This document shows, one piece after another, positions 30,001 through 36,969 of a stretch of DNA of 39,875 nt. Where the stretch lies: IMG/VR virus record IMGVR_UViG_3300045256_000138, positions 1 to 39,875 of that record. One strand, given 5' to 3'. The DNA is from a virus. Made by a program: the position numbers and the translations under genes. Below the pieces are notes generated by a model, which saw only the letters and a list, made by a program, of their open reading frames with translations, did not search any database and was not told the DNA's origin. Each line of letters begins with the position of its first letter. Position 1 is the stretch's first letter.

Positions 30001-32354
30001 CTGGCGGTCTGGTCTGTCTCAACGATCAGCTTTCGGTTAGCGTCGTCATGTGTGTAGAAAATCTGCATCTGCGCCGGCAATCCGACCGCGCTGATTTGTT
30101 TGGTAACGCGATCAAGAGCATCAGCATAATAGGTGCTGATTACCACGCCATTCGCGTCCTGAGCGTCCACAGTCTGGCCAAGATAATAATCGAACTGCTT
30201 GAACGATTCGTGACCGACGGCATTAGTGGCCTTCGTCGGGAAAGCAAAGGTATGTTGGCCGGAAGCTAATTCTGAAGGCTGCGTATGCGTTGTCGCGTCC
30301 CCATTTGGACCGCCGAAGTTGTCGGTAAAGTCGAAATCCGTCACTTTCCCGCGCGGATCTACGAGCTTGACGAGGTTGCCGGCGATGTCGAATTGCGAGC
30401 TTGTGACAACCGTGGAACCGCCGACAACGATGTGGCGAGTAACGGACGTGGCATTGCCGCGCTTCTGATAGCTCGTCGTAAAGCTTGAGTCAAATTGGAC
30501 GATTCCAGAGCGATCCACGAGACCATACATACTGTAATTGTCATAGTCGAAGACCGTGCGCGCCCGCTCCGTGCCGCCGGCATCGTAGACAGACACCTGC
30601 ACAGGCAAATTGCGGATGTGGATGCTGGTGTCGGTCGCATAATTGACGCTACTCTGATTAGGATTGGTGGTCAGATAAGTCGTTGCGGTACGGCGCAACA
30701 ATGAACCAGGTGAGCCGGAGCCCCAATCGAATTCGTCCTTCTGAATAATGTTATTGTAAGCGTCGCTTGAATATGTGTACTCCTCTTTCGTGACCAAGTT
30801 CGGGCTGACATCGTGCAATGTGGTGGTCACCCGAACGAGGCGCGGGTCAAAACTCGCCGTTCGCGTGCCCCAAGTGTAAGTGACGCGCGGCTCCCAGTCG
30901 TTGTCCATAGTACGCAGAAGTGTGGAGGATCCGGAATAGAACTCAACTTTATCCTCCAGATTGTCACTCCAAGTGGAATAGCCGACCGGGTCATTCGCAA
31001 AAGTTATGTTGGCGGTGGGATCACCGAAGAAATAATGCTTCTCGCTGGCGATGACCGTCGTCGTTCCGGGTTGCAGGCGCTCGACCACAGTCGGAGAACT
31101 TGCGCCACTGCGGCTATAACTCGTTTCCTCTACTGGTGTTGTTGCGCTGGTACTGGTGTATGCGCGACGCTTGGATATGCGGCGGTGAATACCGGCCGAT
31201 CCTGGCATCGCGCCGGATGACGTTGCCCCATAGCCAGCTTCCCAGTCGTATTCAATCCTTCCGCCTGTGGGCAGGTCGACGCGCGCAAGTTCTCCATAAT
31301 TGTTATACCAAAGGCGGTATTCGTGAGTCTGACCCGTGTCGGCAGGAAATGTGATGCTAGTCGGGCCACCTGCCCCAATGTCTTGATTCGGATATTGCAG
31401 CGCACTGATTTGTGGGAAAGCGGTGCTATAAGTGAAGGGCGAAAAGTCCGGGCGCAGCCAGGTCGACCCCAGAGAAATCGTGACCGATCGACTCGCGCCC
31501 TGATAGCCTTTCCAACTGACCGTGGTCGTGCTGCCGCTGACCGAGACGGTGTAGACGCGGTTTAGCGCGTCTGTAATTTGCGTAAGCTGGTCGCCGCTAT
31601 ATTGAAAGGTGATCTTATTACCATTCCGGTCACGAATGGACTCTACGTTACCAGCAACTATGCGGTAGCGTGTTCCATCCTTCATCATCAGATTGCCCGT
31701 TGGTCTTCCAATGGAATAAGAGGCAAAATCAGAAATCGCCGAGTCGCTGACAAAAGTCATCGCGGATCCATCCGTGGAATACCAAGTGTTTCCGCGCGAA
31801 AACCCGGTGGTGCAGCTACCGTTCGTCCCTTTAGGTTGCCCGTTATAGATCGCGTCAACGAATTGCGTCTCCGACCCATCCGCGCTGAAGAAAGAGAGGC
31901 GCGTCAGCATCGTGTCAAAAGCACTGTCGGCCCCCTGACACCCTTGTATATCTTGGCCTGCATGGCGCGAAAGCATATAGCCCGGCGTGATGGACGTATT
32001 CCGCCCAGTCCAGTTCGTGTCATCTAAGTAATAACGATAATCGTAAATGCAGTCTGGCGCGCAATTGACGACATATTGCTCTCTGTCAACCGTCCAGCGC
32101 TTCTCAATGTTCTGATACAGAGTGACGCCAGCGGCGCCGCGGCCGCCTATTGTCAAAACCGGCAGGCTGAAATGGAGCGAGCCGGTAGCCAGGTTGATGC
32201 GTTCAAAACCTGAAAGCGGCAGCCCTCCGGGCGCGTCTCCCCGGCTTAATCCTGAAGGCGTGTACCCATCATACGGTTTCTGCATTTGAGCCGTCGCAAC
32301 GAACGGCAACAAAGCGCACAACAACAATGCAATGATTGGAGATTGTCGTTTCAT
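27075..32354 (-). CDS. Secreted RHS-repeat protein with unique C-terminal domain
   Basis: A 1759-residue protein. ATG 32354 is chosen because GGAAAGGAA lies just upstream and a signal peptide follows (IIALLLCALLPFVATAQ). After the signal, the region YDGYTPSGLSRGDAPGGLPL and GFERINLATGSLHFSLPVL is the form used by acidobacterial RHS proteins. YD-repeats (YDGLGR, YDNAGN) run to about residue 1490, forming a hollow beta-shell, then the RHS core GRFVSVDP and HVDPDGM (about 1487-1533). The final 226 residues (27075-27755) are unrelated, include SPEDLFSNSQG, and end in RRRRH. RHS proteins often deliver such variable tips as toxins. The Sec-type signal and phage location are unusual. No catalytic motif seen in the tip. 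Confidence 0.9.
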   Translation of the reverse strand: MKRQSPIIALLLCALLPFVATAQMQKPYDGYTPSGLSRGDAPGGLPLSGFERINLATGSLHFSLPVLTIGGRGAAGVTLYQNIEKRWTVDREQYVVNCAPDCIYDYRYYLDDTNWTGRNTSITPGYMLSRHAGQDIQGCQGADSAFDTMLTRLSFFSADGSETQFVDAIYNGQPKGTNGSCTTGFSRGNTWYSTDGSAMTFVSDSAISDFASYSIGRPTGNLMMKDGTRYRIVAGNVESIRDRNGNKITFQYSGDQLTQITDALNRVYTVSVSGSTTTVSWKGYQGASRSVTISLGSTWLRPDFSPFTYSTAFPQISALQYPNQDIGAGGPTSITFPADTGQTHEYRLWYNNYGELARVDLPTGGRIEYDWEAGYGATSSGAMPGSAGIHRRISKRRAYTSTSATTPVEETSYSRSGASSPTVVERLQPGTTTVIASEKHYFFGDPTANITFANDPVGYSTWSDNLEDKVEFYSGSSTLLRTMDNDWEPRVTYTWGTRTASFDPRLVRVTTTLHDVSPNLVTKEEYTYSSDAYNNIIQKDEFDWGSGSPGSLLRRTATTYLTTNPNQSSVNYATDTSIHIRNLPVQVSVYDAGGTERARTVFDYDNYSMYGLVDRSGIVQFDSSFTTSYQKRGNATSVTRHIVVGGSTVVTSSQFDIAGNLVKLVDPRGKVTDFDFTDNFGGPNGDATTHTQPSELASGQHTFAFPTKATNAVGHESFKQFDYYLGQTVDAQDANGVVISTYYADALDRVTKQISAVGLPAQMQIFYTHDDANRKLIVETDQTASDDKNLKSASKWDGLGRTIRAAKSEGSSNWSIVDTEYDGLGRAYRTSNPYRSTNYDTASTPSGTWTTISFDGLGRVISTETPDGATSTVTYSGNATTVQDPASKKNKIVADGLGRATSAVSDPGGAAETTTTYVYNVFDKLVKSTQVDGADTQNRYWLYDGLGRLKATRVPEQSAPHSITDAVSGNNSWSNTITYDENGNVLTKTDPRSVVTYFGYDDINRLLGYGDDSSSDLPVAYHYDRPGLAYGKGRLDYAENFSSIPGDGPAYSKLVVDTYDPFGRVKKQTTSLSNTSGVYQRSYAVEQTYNLAGQVTQVKYPSGRTVNTTFDQAGRVATMNGNLNGSQSNYITAITYNPAGQPLRESWPTNTALYLNRHYNNRLQNYDIRLGTSSTDEWGWNRGALRYYYASNYAWGDGGTNNNGNLWRAEHFIPLDNAVSDWVMATQYYNYDAFNRLEYVQEFSETWISGAYSNTQAFKQIYLYDKFGNRRIDATNSTGSINKKAVDINKTNNRVAVPSGQTGTITYDNAGNMIYDSYTTTGGSANRQFDGHSRLTRSYDGGQVDYVYDTIGKRARKRTASAETWYIYGIGGELLAEYNYNTVATAPRKEYGYKDGQLLIYAEFAENIKWVVNDVLGTPRMFVDWWGDLSGGAGMQRHDYLPFGEELLSGVGVRTINRGYPVASISSKGFTGQYHDGETGLDYFGARYYNNIIGRFVSVDPLDAASQIGRPQGWNRYSYVRNQPTSHVDPDGMKPLRNRYRTERDLRREVQHVINGVPIMVRGDRNAKILRALADHFASHEGYAYSRTLGRTIDLNHFFAAAANTAEGSGSIITGTSVGDGALETAMLGLGVEVVQGLAKVKTNVRKAIWDYLTDQLSPEALEIIAKSNQDDINYHNATIGFGASAFSPEDLFSNSQGFNWAFLYSRRRDMENRLYNYFLWLNIGSPKESKEDMWENEKARRNDYDKKKIILPVRRRRH

Positions 32355-32388
32355 AGTTTCCTTTCCTGATTGTGGATCACCTACTTTT

Positions 32389-32398
32389 AGGCTACAAA
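32389..32398 (-). promoter_or_regulatory. Repeated motif AGRCTACARA, copy 3
   Basis: Plus-strand AGGCTACAAA, 34 nt upstream of the RHS start at 32354 and next to the terminator of the preceding operon. It is well placed to begin a separate RHS transcript. Function unproven. Confidence 0.5.
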
Positions 32399-32406
32399 CG
32401 AAATCC

Positions 32407-32436
32407 AAAAAAAAGAGACAGGCGCAACGCCGTCCC
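32407..32436 (-). terminator. Rho-independent terminator ending the early operon
   Basis: On the minus strand, GGGACGGCG pairs with CGCCTGTCTC (one bulged base) with a 3-nt loop and is followed by eight T residues (plus A 32407-32414). It starts directly after the stop at 32437. It separates the replication operon from the RHS gene. Confidence 0.9.
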
Positions 32437-32784
32437 TTACCTGAAATCTATCGGGGGCATTTGATAGACCCCGTAACGGCGCGCTTCATACGCATAGGCA
32501 TCTGTTCCACCCGCCGCTAAGAGTTCCGAGCCTCGCCCGAGCGTCACTTCGCATACCAACTCCACAAATGTTCGCGCTCGTTCGCTGTCGTCAAAGGGCA
32601 CATCCAGCCGCTTCGCGTGCGCTTCCCTGGTAAGCGCGGCTTTGGCGATCTCCTGCTGTAGCGATTTTGGGAAAAAAGTGAATAGGCGCTTGGCGTCGTC
32701 GATCGAGAGCGCGCCAGCGCCAACGACGAGCTTTTTCCGGGGCTTGATTTCGGAGGTCATGCTGGCTGGTTTTCTTCTTGGCAT
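32437..32784 (-). CDS. Small protein of unknown function ending the early operon
   Basis: A 115-residue protein starting at ATG 32784, with a weak GGGAA upstream. Basic N-terminus (MPRRKPASMTSEIKPRKKL), then a helical domain (SIDDAKRLFTFFPKSLQQEI; then RARTFVELVCEVTLGRGSEL) and a Tyr-rich tail (YAYEARRYGVYQMPP). A strong terminator follows directly. Might bind DNA or regulate, but no motif is recognised. Confidence 0.55.
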   Translation of the reverse strand: MPRRKPASMTSEIKPRKKLVVGAGALSIDDAKRLFTFFPKSLQQEIAKAALTREAHAKRLDVPFDDSERARTFVELVCEVTLGRGSELLAAGGTDAYAYEARRYGVYQMPPIDFR

Positions 32785-32802
32785 CGTGAGTTCCCAAGGT
32801 TA

Positions 32803-32848
32803 AAACCGCCGCGACAGGGGAGGATAGTCTTCTCTGTCCCAGCGGTTT
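32803..32848 (-). other. Hairpin in leader of 115-residue gene
   Basis: In the 177-nt gap 32785-32961, AAACCGC (32803-32809) pairs with GCGGTTT (32842-32848), and GACAG/CTGTC pairs inside. It lies just before the start codon at 32784 and has little T-run, so it may be an attenuator or processed leader. Confidence 0.5.
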
Positions 32849-32887
32849 GTGGAGGTAGTATCGACCGGCGCGGACTGTAAACCAGAT

Positions 32888-32914
32888 AGTTACAATTTGC
32901 AAAACAATTTTGCG
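32888..32914 (-). promoter_or_regulatory. TTGCAAAA palindrome and GTTAC element
   Basis: Plus-strand GCAAAACAATTTTGC (32899-32913) is a perfect palindrome with GTTACAATTT immediately beside it (32889-32898). A TTGACC hexamer lies just upstream on the minus strand (32926-32921). It resembles the arrangement at 25949-25976, and the two sites flank the RHS cargo. Candidate promoter or operator for the 115-residue gene. Confidence 0.35.
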
Positions 32915-32961
32915 CTACGGTCAAGGTTTTAATGTTCGGCGCGCGGGGAAGGGGAGGCCAC

Positions 32962-33198
32962 CTAGACAGGGCCGGCGTCGATTTCGGCCATTTTTGCCCC
33001 CGCCTCGACCATCACGTCAAAGGCCGCTTCCGCGATCGCCATTAATTCCGCCGCCTTCGCCCGCACAAACTCTGGGTTATCGGCGTTTGCCAACAAGTCT
33101 GAGGCGATGAGCGCCAGATCGAACGCCGCCATCGGATTTGAGTTTCGCTCTGGTAAAACTGATTGCTCCCCTGAGCGCGCTTTTGAGTTTTTCGGCAT
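32962..33198 (-). CDS. Small helical protein
   Basis: A 78-residue protein, ATG 33198, with a strong GGAGG 8 nt upstream. After a short polar start, two amphipathic helices are visible (AAFDLALIASDLLANAD; RAKAAELMAIAEAAFDVMVE). It overlaps the end of the preceding gene by 122 nt in another frame, which is long for phage genes; either the upstream protein is shorter in vivo or both are made. Function unknown. Confidence 0.5.
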   Translation of the reverse strand: MPKNSKARSGEQSVLPERNSNPMAAFDLALIASDLLANADNPEFVRAKAAELMAIAEAAFDVMVEAGAKMAEIDAGPV

Positions 33199-33649
33199 CT
33201 TGATACCTCCGTTTCATATCTTCCCATGTTTCGAGCTTGAGCAGACCGTAATACTCATACAGCCACTCGCCTTTGGTCTTGCGCTTGTACTCGCACACCC
33301 AACCGCCGCCTTTGCGATTCCAATAAGTGTTCGGGAAAACCTGCGGCGGTTTCTCCAACTCTTCGACCTTCGGCTCAAACTTTTGAGTTTGAGTCTCAAA
33401 CTGTTGTGTTTGAGCAACGCCGACGTTTTGAGTTTGAGTCTCAAACTGTTTAGGTGTTTGAGACTCAAACTGTATATGCTGCGGTTGAACGACTTGCAAC
33501 GGCTCAAACTGTTGAGATTGAGACTCGAACGCCGGTGTTCGAGTCTCAGCTTGCGAGTTTGAGCCGCGCTCCGGTTTCCTTACTTCAGCCGCCGCAGCCT
33601 CAACCGGCGCGGCTGTGACGGCGGTTATTTTCCCACTTCGGTGGGCCAC
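33077..33649 (-). CDS. Low-complexity protein with Gln/Thr repeats
   Basis: A 190-residue protein starting at GTG 33649, overlapping the preceding gene by 25 nt. The first half is low complexity with repeated QFETQTQ-like units (residues about 38-95), encoded by a palindromic DNA repeat. The second half has a compact basic, aromatic segment (YWNRKGGGWVCEYKRKTKGE; WLYEYYGLLKLETWEDMKRR) that looks like a real folded domain, possibly nucleic-acid binding. The repeat may have grown within the coding region. No family recognised. Confidence 0.5.
   Translation of the reverse strand: MAHRSGKITAVTAAPVEAAAAEVRKPERGSNSQAETRTPAFESQSQQFEPLQVVQPQHIQFESQTPKQFETQTQNVGVAQTQQFETQTQKFEPKVEELEKPPQVFPNTYWNRKGGGWVCEYKRKTKGEWLYEYYGLLKLETWEDMKRRYQDAEKLKSALRGAISFTRAKLKSDGGVRSGAHRLRLVGKRR
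33366..33563. repeat. Cluster of TTTGAGWCTCAAA palindromes
   Basis: GTTTGAGWCTCAAAC occurs as three perfect palindromes (33387-33401, 33432-33446, 33456-33470), with degenerate relatives on either side. All are inside the coding region of the gene at 33077-33649, where they encode the QFETQTQ-like units. Confidence 0.85.
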
Positions 33650-34365
33650 TTTACTGGCTGCTGCAAATGATCAGCAATTCCATCGCCGTTTACATCCCAC
33701 TCCCACAGCAGCGCGCAGACGCCAAAGGCGACGATGGACGCGAGCAATTCAGCCGCCGCGAAGCCGATCAGCCACCAATACCACTTGTTCAGCACCTGAT
33801 CGAGCGTCACGACCGGGCCGGAGTCGACCGGCTTAGGGACTTCGGGAATAACAGCGCTGACCGCTGAGGCCGGAGCGGCCGGACGCACAGCGCGCGGAAC
33901 AACAGCGCCAAGACGGCGCGCCGAATCGTTGCGAACTGCTTCAGCCTGCAATTGTCGGGCGTTAGCCTGCGTCAAGTCGCGCTGAGCTTCGATCAACTTT
34001 AAGCTGTCCTCAACGGCGGCCCTACGCCGGGATTCGGCGCGATCTTCTTCCGTGTGCTTTTGTTCGGTCGCCTGGTGAACCGCCGACACCTCGCGCGCCA
34101 GTACCCAATGGCAGACCAGATTCGCGGCCATCACCAGGCACAGGAACAGGTGCGCAAGCAGGCAGTAGCGCCGAACGTGCGGCATCGCATAGCCACTGGC
34201 GACAGCGAAGCATCCAGCGATGCCAATGGTGATGACCACCATCCCGGTCGCCAGCCAGGTTGATTCGGGGAAAACTTTGTGATTGGCACAGGCGAGCAGG
34301 CAACCGGGAATCAGGACGGCGAATAACATCCCGGCGACCTTGCCCCAAACGAAACTTTTGAACAT
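33625..34365 (-). CDS. Membrane protein with coiled-coil middle, unknown
   Basis: A 246-residue protein, ATG 34365, with GGAGGG about 8 nt upstream. Two to three N-terminal hydrophobic helices (MLFAVLIPGCLLACA; MVVITIGIAGCFAVASGYAM; LLAHLFLCLVMAANLVCHWVL), a charged coiled coil at about 98-150 (EEDRAESRRRAAVEDSLKLI), a Pro/Ala-rich linker and a final hydrophobic helix (WWLIGFAAAELLASIVAFGV) followed by DVNGDGIADHL, an EF-hand-like calcium loop. Unknown function. It lies in the early region, so it may act on the host envelope or on superinfection. Confidence 0.65.
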   Translation of the reverse strand: MFKSFVWGKVAGMLFAVLIPGCLLACANHKVFPESTWLATGMVVITIGIAGCFAVASGYAMPHVRRYCLLAHLFLCLVMAANLVCHWVLAREVSAVHQATEQKHTEEDRAESRRRAAVEDSLKLIEAQRDLTQANARQLQAEAVRNDSARRLGAVVPRAVRPAAPASAVSAVIPEVPKPVDSGPVVTLDQVLNKWYWWLIGFAAAELLASIVAFGVCALLWEWDVNGDGIADHLQQPVKWPTEVGK

Positions 34366-34387
34366 AGTGTCCCTCCAAGATCAAGGA

Positions 34388-34546
34388 TCAAAAGGGACGG
34401 TGGGAAGCGCAAACGGTTGATTTCTTGGTTAGCAACAGTAGAATCATCGCGCCTGCACGTCCACGCCGTCTAAGGTTACGTGGTTTATCGGTTCGGCAGC
34501 CCTTTAACCTGCCGGATCGAAGTGCAGGCGAATGATAATCCAACAT
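34388..34546 (-). CDS. Possible 52-residue basic protein (overlaps a structured segment)
   Basis: ATG 34546 to TGA 34388 gives a basic peptide of 52 residues (DYHSPALRSGRLKGCRTDKP; then RNLRRRGRAGAMILLLLTKK). It starts 16 nt after the AGRCTACARA motif but has no clear ribosome site and its DNA coincides with strong inverted repeats, so a non-coding role is at least as likely. Confidence 0.25.
   Translation of the reverse strand: MLDYHSPALRSGRLKGCRTDKPRNLRRRGRAGAMILLLLTKKSTVCASHRPF
34450..34530 (-). ncRNA. Three-way-junction-like structured segment
   Basis: In the 200-nt gap 34366-34565, CGCCTGCAC (34450-34458) and GTGCAGGCG (34522-34530) form a 9-bp closing stem. Two hairpins lie inside: CCACG/CGTGG (34461-34483) and CGGCAG/CTGCCG (34494-34514). 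On the minus strand the loops contain GTTA and TAAC, so a loop-loop contact is possible. The size (81 nt) and form resemble a compact riboswitch or regulatory RNA, but no known consensus is matched. Confidence reflects the fold only. Confidence 0.35.
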
Positions 34547-34562
34547 TCTGTAACCTGCAAAT

Positions 34563-34572
34563 AGACTACAGA
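34563..34572 (-). promoter_or_regulatory. Repeated motif AGRCTACARA, copy 4
   Basis: Plus-strand AGACTACAGA, overlapping the stop of the DpdA-like gene and upstream of the structured segment. A short CTGTA/TACAG inverted repeat lies over it. Function unproven. Confidence 0.5.
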
Positions 34573-35498
34573 TCGTTCCATAAAACGGCCTGTGCGGCTT
34601 TAACATCAGGTTCCCGATAAAACTGAGACTGGCGCAGGTTCGCAAGATGATTGACCCACCAAGACACATTGCACCGCCATTTTCCGCACGCGACGCGCAC
34701 ACCGGCCTTTTCTTTGTTCTTCCACGTGCAATTGAGAATCGGCGCGGATGAATCGGTCGAGAGTCGCAAGCCGTGCTCATCGCACAACCAGAGCAAAGGC
34801 GCTAAAGCGGGTTCATATAAAACGCCGAAGATGTGGACGCGAATCACCCCGGCCGCGGCGATCAGCGGAATGCACCGAGTGATTGTTCGTAAAAACGTTG
34901 GCATCCATCTCTTGAACCGCCCCAAGATGCACCATCCGCCGAGGCCGATCCAATCGTCAACGGTGGCCACCTTCAACACTTCAGCAACGCATTCCGCATA
35001 TTGCGCGTCATCAACCCCTTGGCAAGCTAAAACCAAATCCCGCGGGTAAAGCTCGCGCTGGCGCGCGGCGAGGTAGTGAGCGGCTTCGATGGTTTCGCGC
35101 ACGGCGCTTTCGGCCATTTGCACAGTCCAGCGCCGCTTGAACTTCTGCCCGTCCACCCAGGTTTCGTCAATCAGCCGGTCATAGCTTACCAGCGCGCTGG
35201 CTTTCCATTCGCCACCCCATTTTTCGCTGGCCCGTTTCTCCCAGGCCAATTGACGTTCCAGCGATTGCTCAGGCGTCAAACGTTCCTCCGGCGGATCCGT
35301 GAACGCGCCGGAATCGAGTAAGCCGTCAATCTCGTTGGTGTCCATCTTGCAGACCTGCGGACGATGCGCAGCTGAGAAGCAACGCGCGCCGGTCAGGTCC
35401 TGCGCCTCACCCTGAACGCGGGATGCGTGGCTACCAACAAACAATTTCACCGCTGGAGAGGGTAGGTAGATCATGAGTAGTCCAAAAAGAGGCGTCAT
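34566..35498 (-). CDS. DpdA-like tRNA-guanine-transglycosylase family protein
   Basis: A 310-residue protein. ATG 35498 overlaps the upstream stop as ATGA; ATG 35474 is also possible. The TGT-superfamily frame is clear: LDSGAF (residues 61-66) matches the catalytic DSGGF/Y motif, LTPEQSLERQL the following helix, ACQG (158-161) the QG motif, GLGGWC (185-190) the substrate-glycine motif, and STDSSAP (247-253) the position of the second catalytic Asp. TGT relatives of this short phage type (DpdA) place 7-deazaguanine bases into DNA instead of tRNA, guarding it from restriction. There are no queuosine-precursor genes in the window, so a precursor would have to come from the host or other phage genes. 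DpdA function is inferred from family style. Confidence 0.65.
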   Translation of the reverse strand: MTPLFGLLMIYLPSPAVKLFVGSHASRVQGEAQDLTGARCFSAAHRPQVCKMDTNEIDGLLDSGAFTDPPEERLTPEQSLERQLAWEKRASEKWGGEWKASALVSYDRLIDETWVDGQKFKRRWTVQMAESAVRETIEAAHYLAARQRELYPRDLVLACQGVDDAQYAECVAEVLKVATVDDWIGLGGWCILGRFKRWMPTFLRTITRCIPLIAAAGVIRVHIFGVLYEPALAPLLWLCDEHGLRLSTDSSAPILNCTWKNKEKAGVRVACGKWRCNVSWWVNHLANLRQSQFYREPDVKAAQAVLWNDL

Positions 35499-36601
35499 TC
35501 GCAACGGCAAGAAGCCTCTGCAAATAATTCCCGGTATCGCTCGCGCACTGTTTCCGCAGACGTGAAACGCACGGGCAGCCCCGCCAGCACGCCTATTTGC
35601 AACCGCACATCCGCTAACAATTCACACTGGCCAGGATCCGGCACGAATGTTGGCCAGCCTTTGACGAAGCGTAGTTCCGGCGGGATGTGCGCTTCCAACG
35701 CGCGCCGGCGAACAGCCACCGCTTTCGCTCTCTCAATCCCTTCGCGCTCCGCTTCGGTGAGCAGGTCCGGGCGTACATCGCTAAGCCAGCGGGCCGGCTG
35801 GAAACTGAAGCCGCTGGCGATTTCCAGCGCCACAACTCGTCGATAAGCCGCGTGATTTCGCTCATCGCGCAAACTAGCCTGCAGGTCGTGAAGGCTGCTC
35901 AACACACAAACAGAGCAACTGACCCGGGAGTTCCCGTTGACGCGATAAGCGTAATGCAGGGGGAAGCCGGCGCGAACGTGCTCCGCAAAAACATCCTCGA
36001 TAGGCCATTCCAAAATCGGATACCAGTCACGGCCGCCTTTTCCGCCGGCGCGCAGAAGTCTCTTGTTCGGCTGCGAAATCGGCTTCTTGGCCCGACCTGC
36101 CGACTCTTCGCGCCGGATGCCAACCGCATTGATGATCGGCAGGCCGTGAAATCTGACGGCTAACTCGCGCGTGATAGGGGCGACTTTTAACTCAGATGTA
36201 CAGAATCTCATCCCCGCCGAACTCCACGGCGTGATTAGCGTCACACAAGACAGGTTGATATACCGTTCGACGTTGTCGCGCCAGCGCTGTTCCCATCTCT
36301 CAATCATCCCGCCGGATTGCCGGCGCACGACGATCAATTCCAATCCGAGATGCGCGGCCAGGCGTTCGCATTGCGGTAGTGAATCTTTGTGTTCGATCTC
36401 GCCAAGATCCGAGTGAATCAGTACACGCGGCCCCGTGTGACTGATCGCATCAAGGAAGCGAGCCACAGCGAGCGCCGCCGCGTCGGAATCCTTGCCGCCG
36501 CTGGCGCCGATCGCGACCGCCGCGTTTTGGGCGAGTAAATCGGCGGTTTCTGCGTCTATGGCCAGCTTGTATCGCTCAGCCGTGGCGAGAATCTGCGTCA
36601 T
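35495..36601 (-). CDS. PP-loop ATPase of the PAPS-reductase family
   Basis: A 368-residue protein. ATG 36601 is chosen because it overlaps the RusA stop as TAATG and GGGAGG lies 8 nt upstream. The PP-loop SGGKDS (residues 34-39) binds ATP. The block RFCTSELKVAPI (about 132-143) is the CT-x(2)-K-x-x-P motif of PAPS reductase-like adenylating enzymes. CSVC (229-232), with other Cys, could form a metal site. Such proteins adenylate or thiolate a substrate. The gene is directly coupled to the DpdA-like gene, so a joint role in nucleic-acid base modification is a reasonable idea, but phage PAPS-family proteins mostly have no known substrate. Confidence 0.75.
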   Translation of the reverse strand: MTQILATAERYKLAIDAETADLLAQNAAVAIGASGGKDSDAAALAVARFLDAISHTGPRVLIHSDLGEIEHKDSLPQCERLAAHLGLELIVVRRQSGGMIERWEQRWRDNVERYINLSCVTLITPWSSAGMRFCTSELKVAPITRELAVRFHGLPIINAVGIRREESAGRAKKPISQPNKRLLRAGGKGGRDWYPILEWPIEDVFAEHVRAGFPLHYAYRVNGNSRVSCSVCVLSSLHDLQASLRDERNHAAYRRVVALEIASGFSFQPARWLSDVRPDLLTEAEREGIERAKAVAVRRRALEAHIPPELRFVKGWPTFVPDPGQCELLADVRLQIGVLAGLPVRFTSAETVRERYRELFAEASCRCE

Positions 36602-36969
36602 TACTCGACCTCCCACGCAACAAGCTCGATCCGCGGCCGCTGTTTATCCTCAAACCGATAAGCGTGGATCTCGACGATTTGCGAATCGTCTTCCCAGGCC
36701 ACGTTATTAAGTGCGTCAAGCAAGACCTTAAAATTCGCATCAAGATCGCGCGCCTTCCGAGGCCTGAACACCTTGACCTCGACGCCTACAGCGCCGGTCA
36801 ACTGGAACGCTCCTTGGCTGCGGGCGTCGTAGCCCACTGTGGATTTGTACGTTCTGCCTTCCTCGCTGAGCACCACGCGGCCCCTGTAGTTGCGCCAGAG
36901 GCGATTTAAGGCCGGGGGATAGGGCAATGTGAGAGCGACTTGGATTTGTTTTTCTTCTTTACGCGGCAT
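36601..36969 (-). CDS. rusA: RusA-family Holliday junction resolvase
   Basis: A 122-residue protein. ATG 36969 overlaps the upstream gene's end by 11 nt. It matches RusA length and pattern: LTLPYPPALNRLWRN at the start and the signature DLDANFKVLLDALNNVAWED (residues 75-94), which supplies the acidic metal ligands (D75, D77, and the later WEDD) together with the Lys. The enzyme cuts Holliday junctions made during phage replication or recombination and helps resolve branched DNA before packaging. Neighbouring genes are nucleases and a helicase, consistent with this role. The next gene is coupled through TAATG. Confidence 0.9.
   Translation of the reverse strand: MPRKEEKQIQVALTLPYPPALNRLWRNYRGRVVLSEEGRTYKSTVGYDARSQGAFQLTGAVGVEVKVFRPRKARDLDANFKVLLDALNNVAWEDDSQIVEIHAYRFEDKQRPRIELVAWEVE

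Noticed and set aside
33632-33645. CCCAC-TTCG-GTGGG hairpin
   Set aside because: The stable TTCG loop is on the plus strand, while genes are transcribed from the minus strand, where the loop is CGAA and no T-run follows. Probably codon coincidence.
34450-34530. Purine riboswitch or hammerhead ribozyme at the three-way junction
   Set aside because: The shape and a possible loop-loop contact recall both, but the conserved purine junction bases and the hammerhead CUGANGA and GAAA cores are absent.
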